Below the pieces are notes generated by a model. It saw only the letters and a program-made list of their open reading frames with translations, was not told where the DNA came from and made no database searches. DNA of 64,000 nucleotides, from assembly GCF_018812025.1 (NCBI RefSeq), contig NC_063052.1:19608914-19672913 (forward strand), in the 5' to 3' direction. Position numbers and translations under genes: made by a program. This document shows, one piece after another, positions 63,946 through 64,000 of this stretch. How positions within the stretch are numbered: the first letter of the stretch is position 1; every line of letters starts with the position of its first letter. The DNA comes from Megalobrama amblycephala. Taxonomy: Eukaryota > Chordata > Actinopteri > Cypriniformes > Xenocyprididae.

Positions 63946-64000
63946 GTCATTCAGACAATATATGAATGTCTGTAGTTTTGGAATCCCTTGTTCATTCACA

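Noticed and set aside
1..64000. Host protein-coding exons
   Set aside because: No frame outside mobile elements showed domain motifs together with plausible splice sites; short exons cannot be excluded without alignment.

Overview
This window is repeat-dominated vertebrate DNA. It most probably comes from a cyprinid fish (carp, minnow or Danio type). It is AT-rich, full of CA/GT, TA and poly-A/T tracts, and carries many short inverted-repeat DNA elements. One of these, ending AGGGTTAGTTCACCC, I know from memory as very common in cyprinid genomes. I found no convincing host exon, rRNA, intact tRNA, CRISPR array or prokaryotic feature. It reads as a gene desert or a large intron rebuilt by transposons. 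Every recognisable protein-coding stretch belongs to a mobile element, and all of them are broken.

Layout. 0-12.9 kb: short TTAA-type elements (165, 1202, 1676-2472, 8500-9032, 9066-9999), a Tc1-derived foldback (2715-4158) holding another element, and a hairpin element (6550-7160). 12.9-18.06 kb: a nest of insertions at least four levels deep. It comprises a TTAA element, a hAT-like element with 8-bp duplications, further TTAA-flanked sequence, a ~0.7 kb near-palindrome and a solo LTR. 19-22.3 kb: a small TTAA MITE, a Tc1 element with a decayed DD34E transposase (19805-21379) and a non-autonomous hAT-like element. 22-26 kb: mostly unassigned, with one stretch resembling conserved non-coding DNA (about 24.06-24.47 kb). 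26.4-32 kb: nested TTAA elements, a TTA-flanked MITE, degenerate repeats, a (TA)n tract and a second Tc1 family. 34.7-42.1 kb: a nearly full-length BEL/Pao LTR retrotransposon on the minus strand, with 395-bp LTRs and a GACAT target duplication. 42.1-44.5 kb: a decayed Ty3/gypsy pol interrupted by a LINE endonuclease fragment. 44.9-46.3 kb: hAT-like, TTAA-type and TAA-flanked MITEs. 49.7-52.1 kb: another Ty3/gypsy remnant (LTR plus gag), split by a 1-kb hAT element and a MITE. 54.5-57.7 kb: a MITE holding a Tc1 element that itself holds a piggyBac-like element. 58.8-60.2 kb: a second copy of the Tc1 family seen at 30.4-32 kb. 60-64 kb: a microsatellite, a hAT MITE inside a TTAA MITE, an LTR-like fragment and mostly unassigned sequence.

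How the parts relate. The insertions give a relative chronology, because an inner element is younger than its host. Several paralogous copies act as empty sites that confirm exact boundaries: 9066-9999 for the insertion at 26668-27310, and the Tc1 copy at 19.8 kb for the insertion at 55248-56077. The BEL/Pao LTRs differ at only 2 of 395 positions, which suggests a recent insertion, yet its coding region has about six frame breaks. No working autonomous element remains in the window.

Basis. Repeat ends, target duplications and ORF motifs were read directly from the sequence. Superfamily names rest on known hallmarks: TTAA for piggyBac, 8 bp for hAT, TA plus DD34E for Tc1, and DUF1759/DUF1758/RT/integrase order for BEL/Pao. 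Family names and host species are inference, because no database search was possible.
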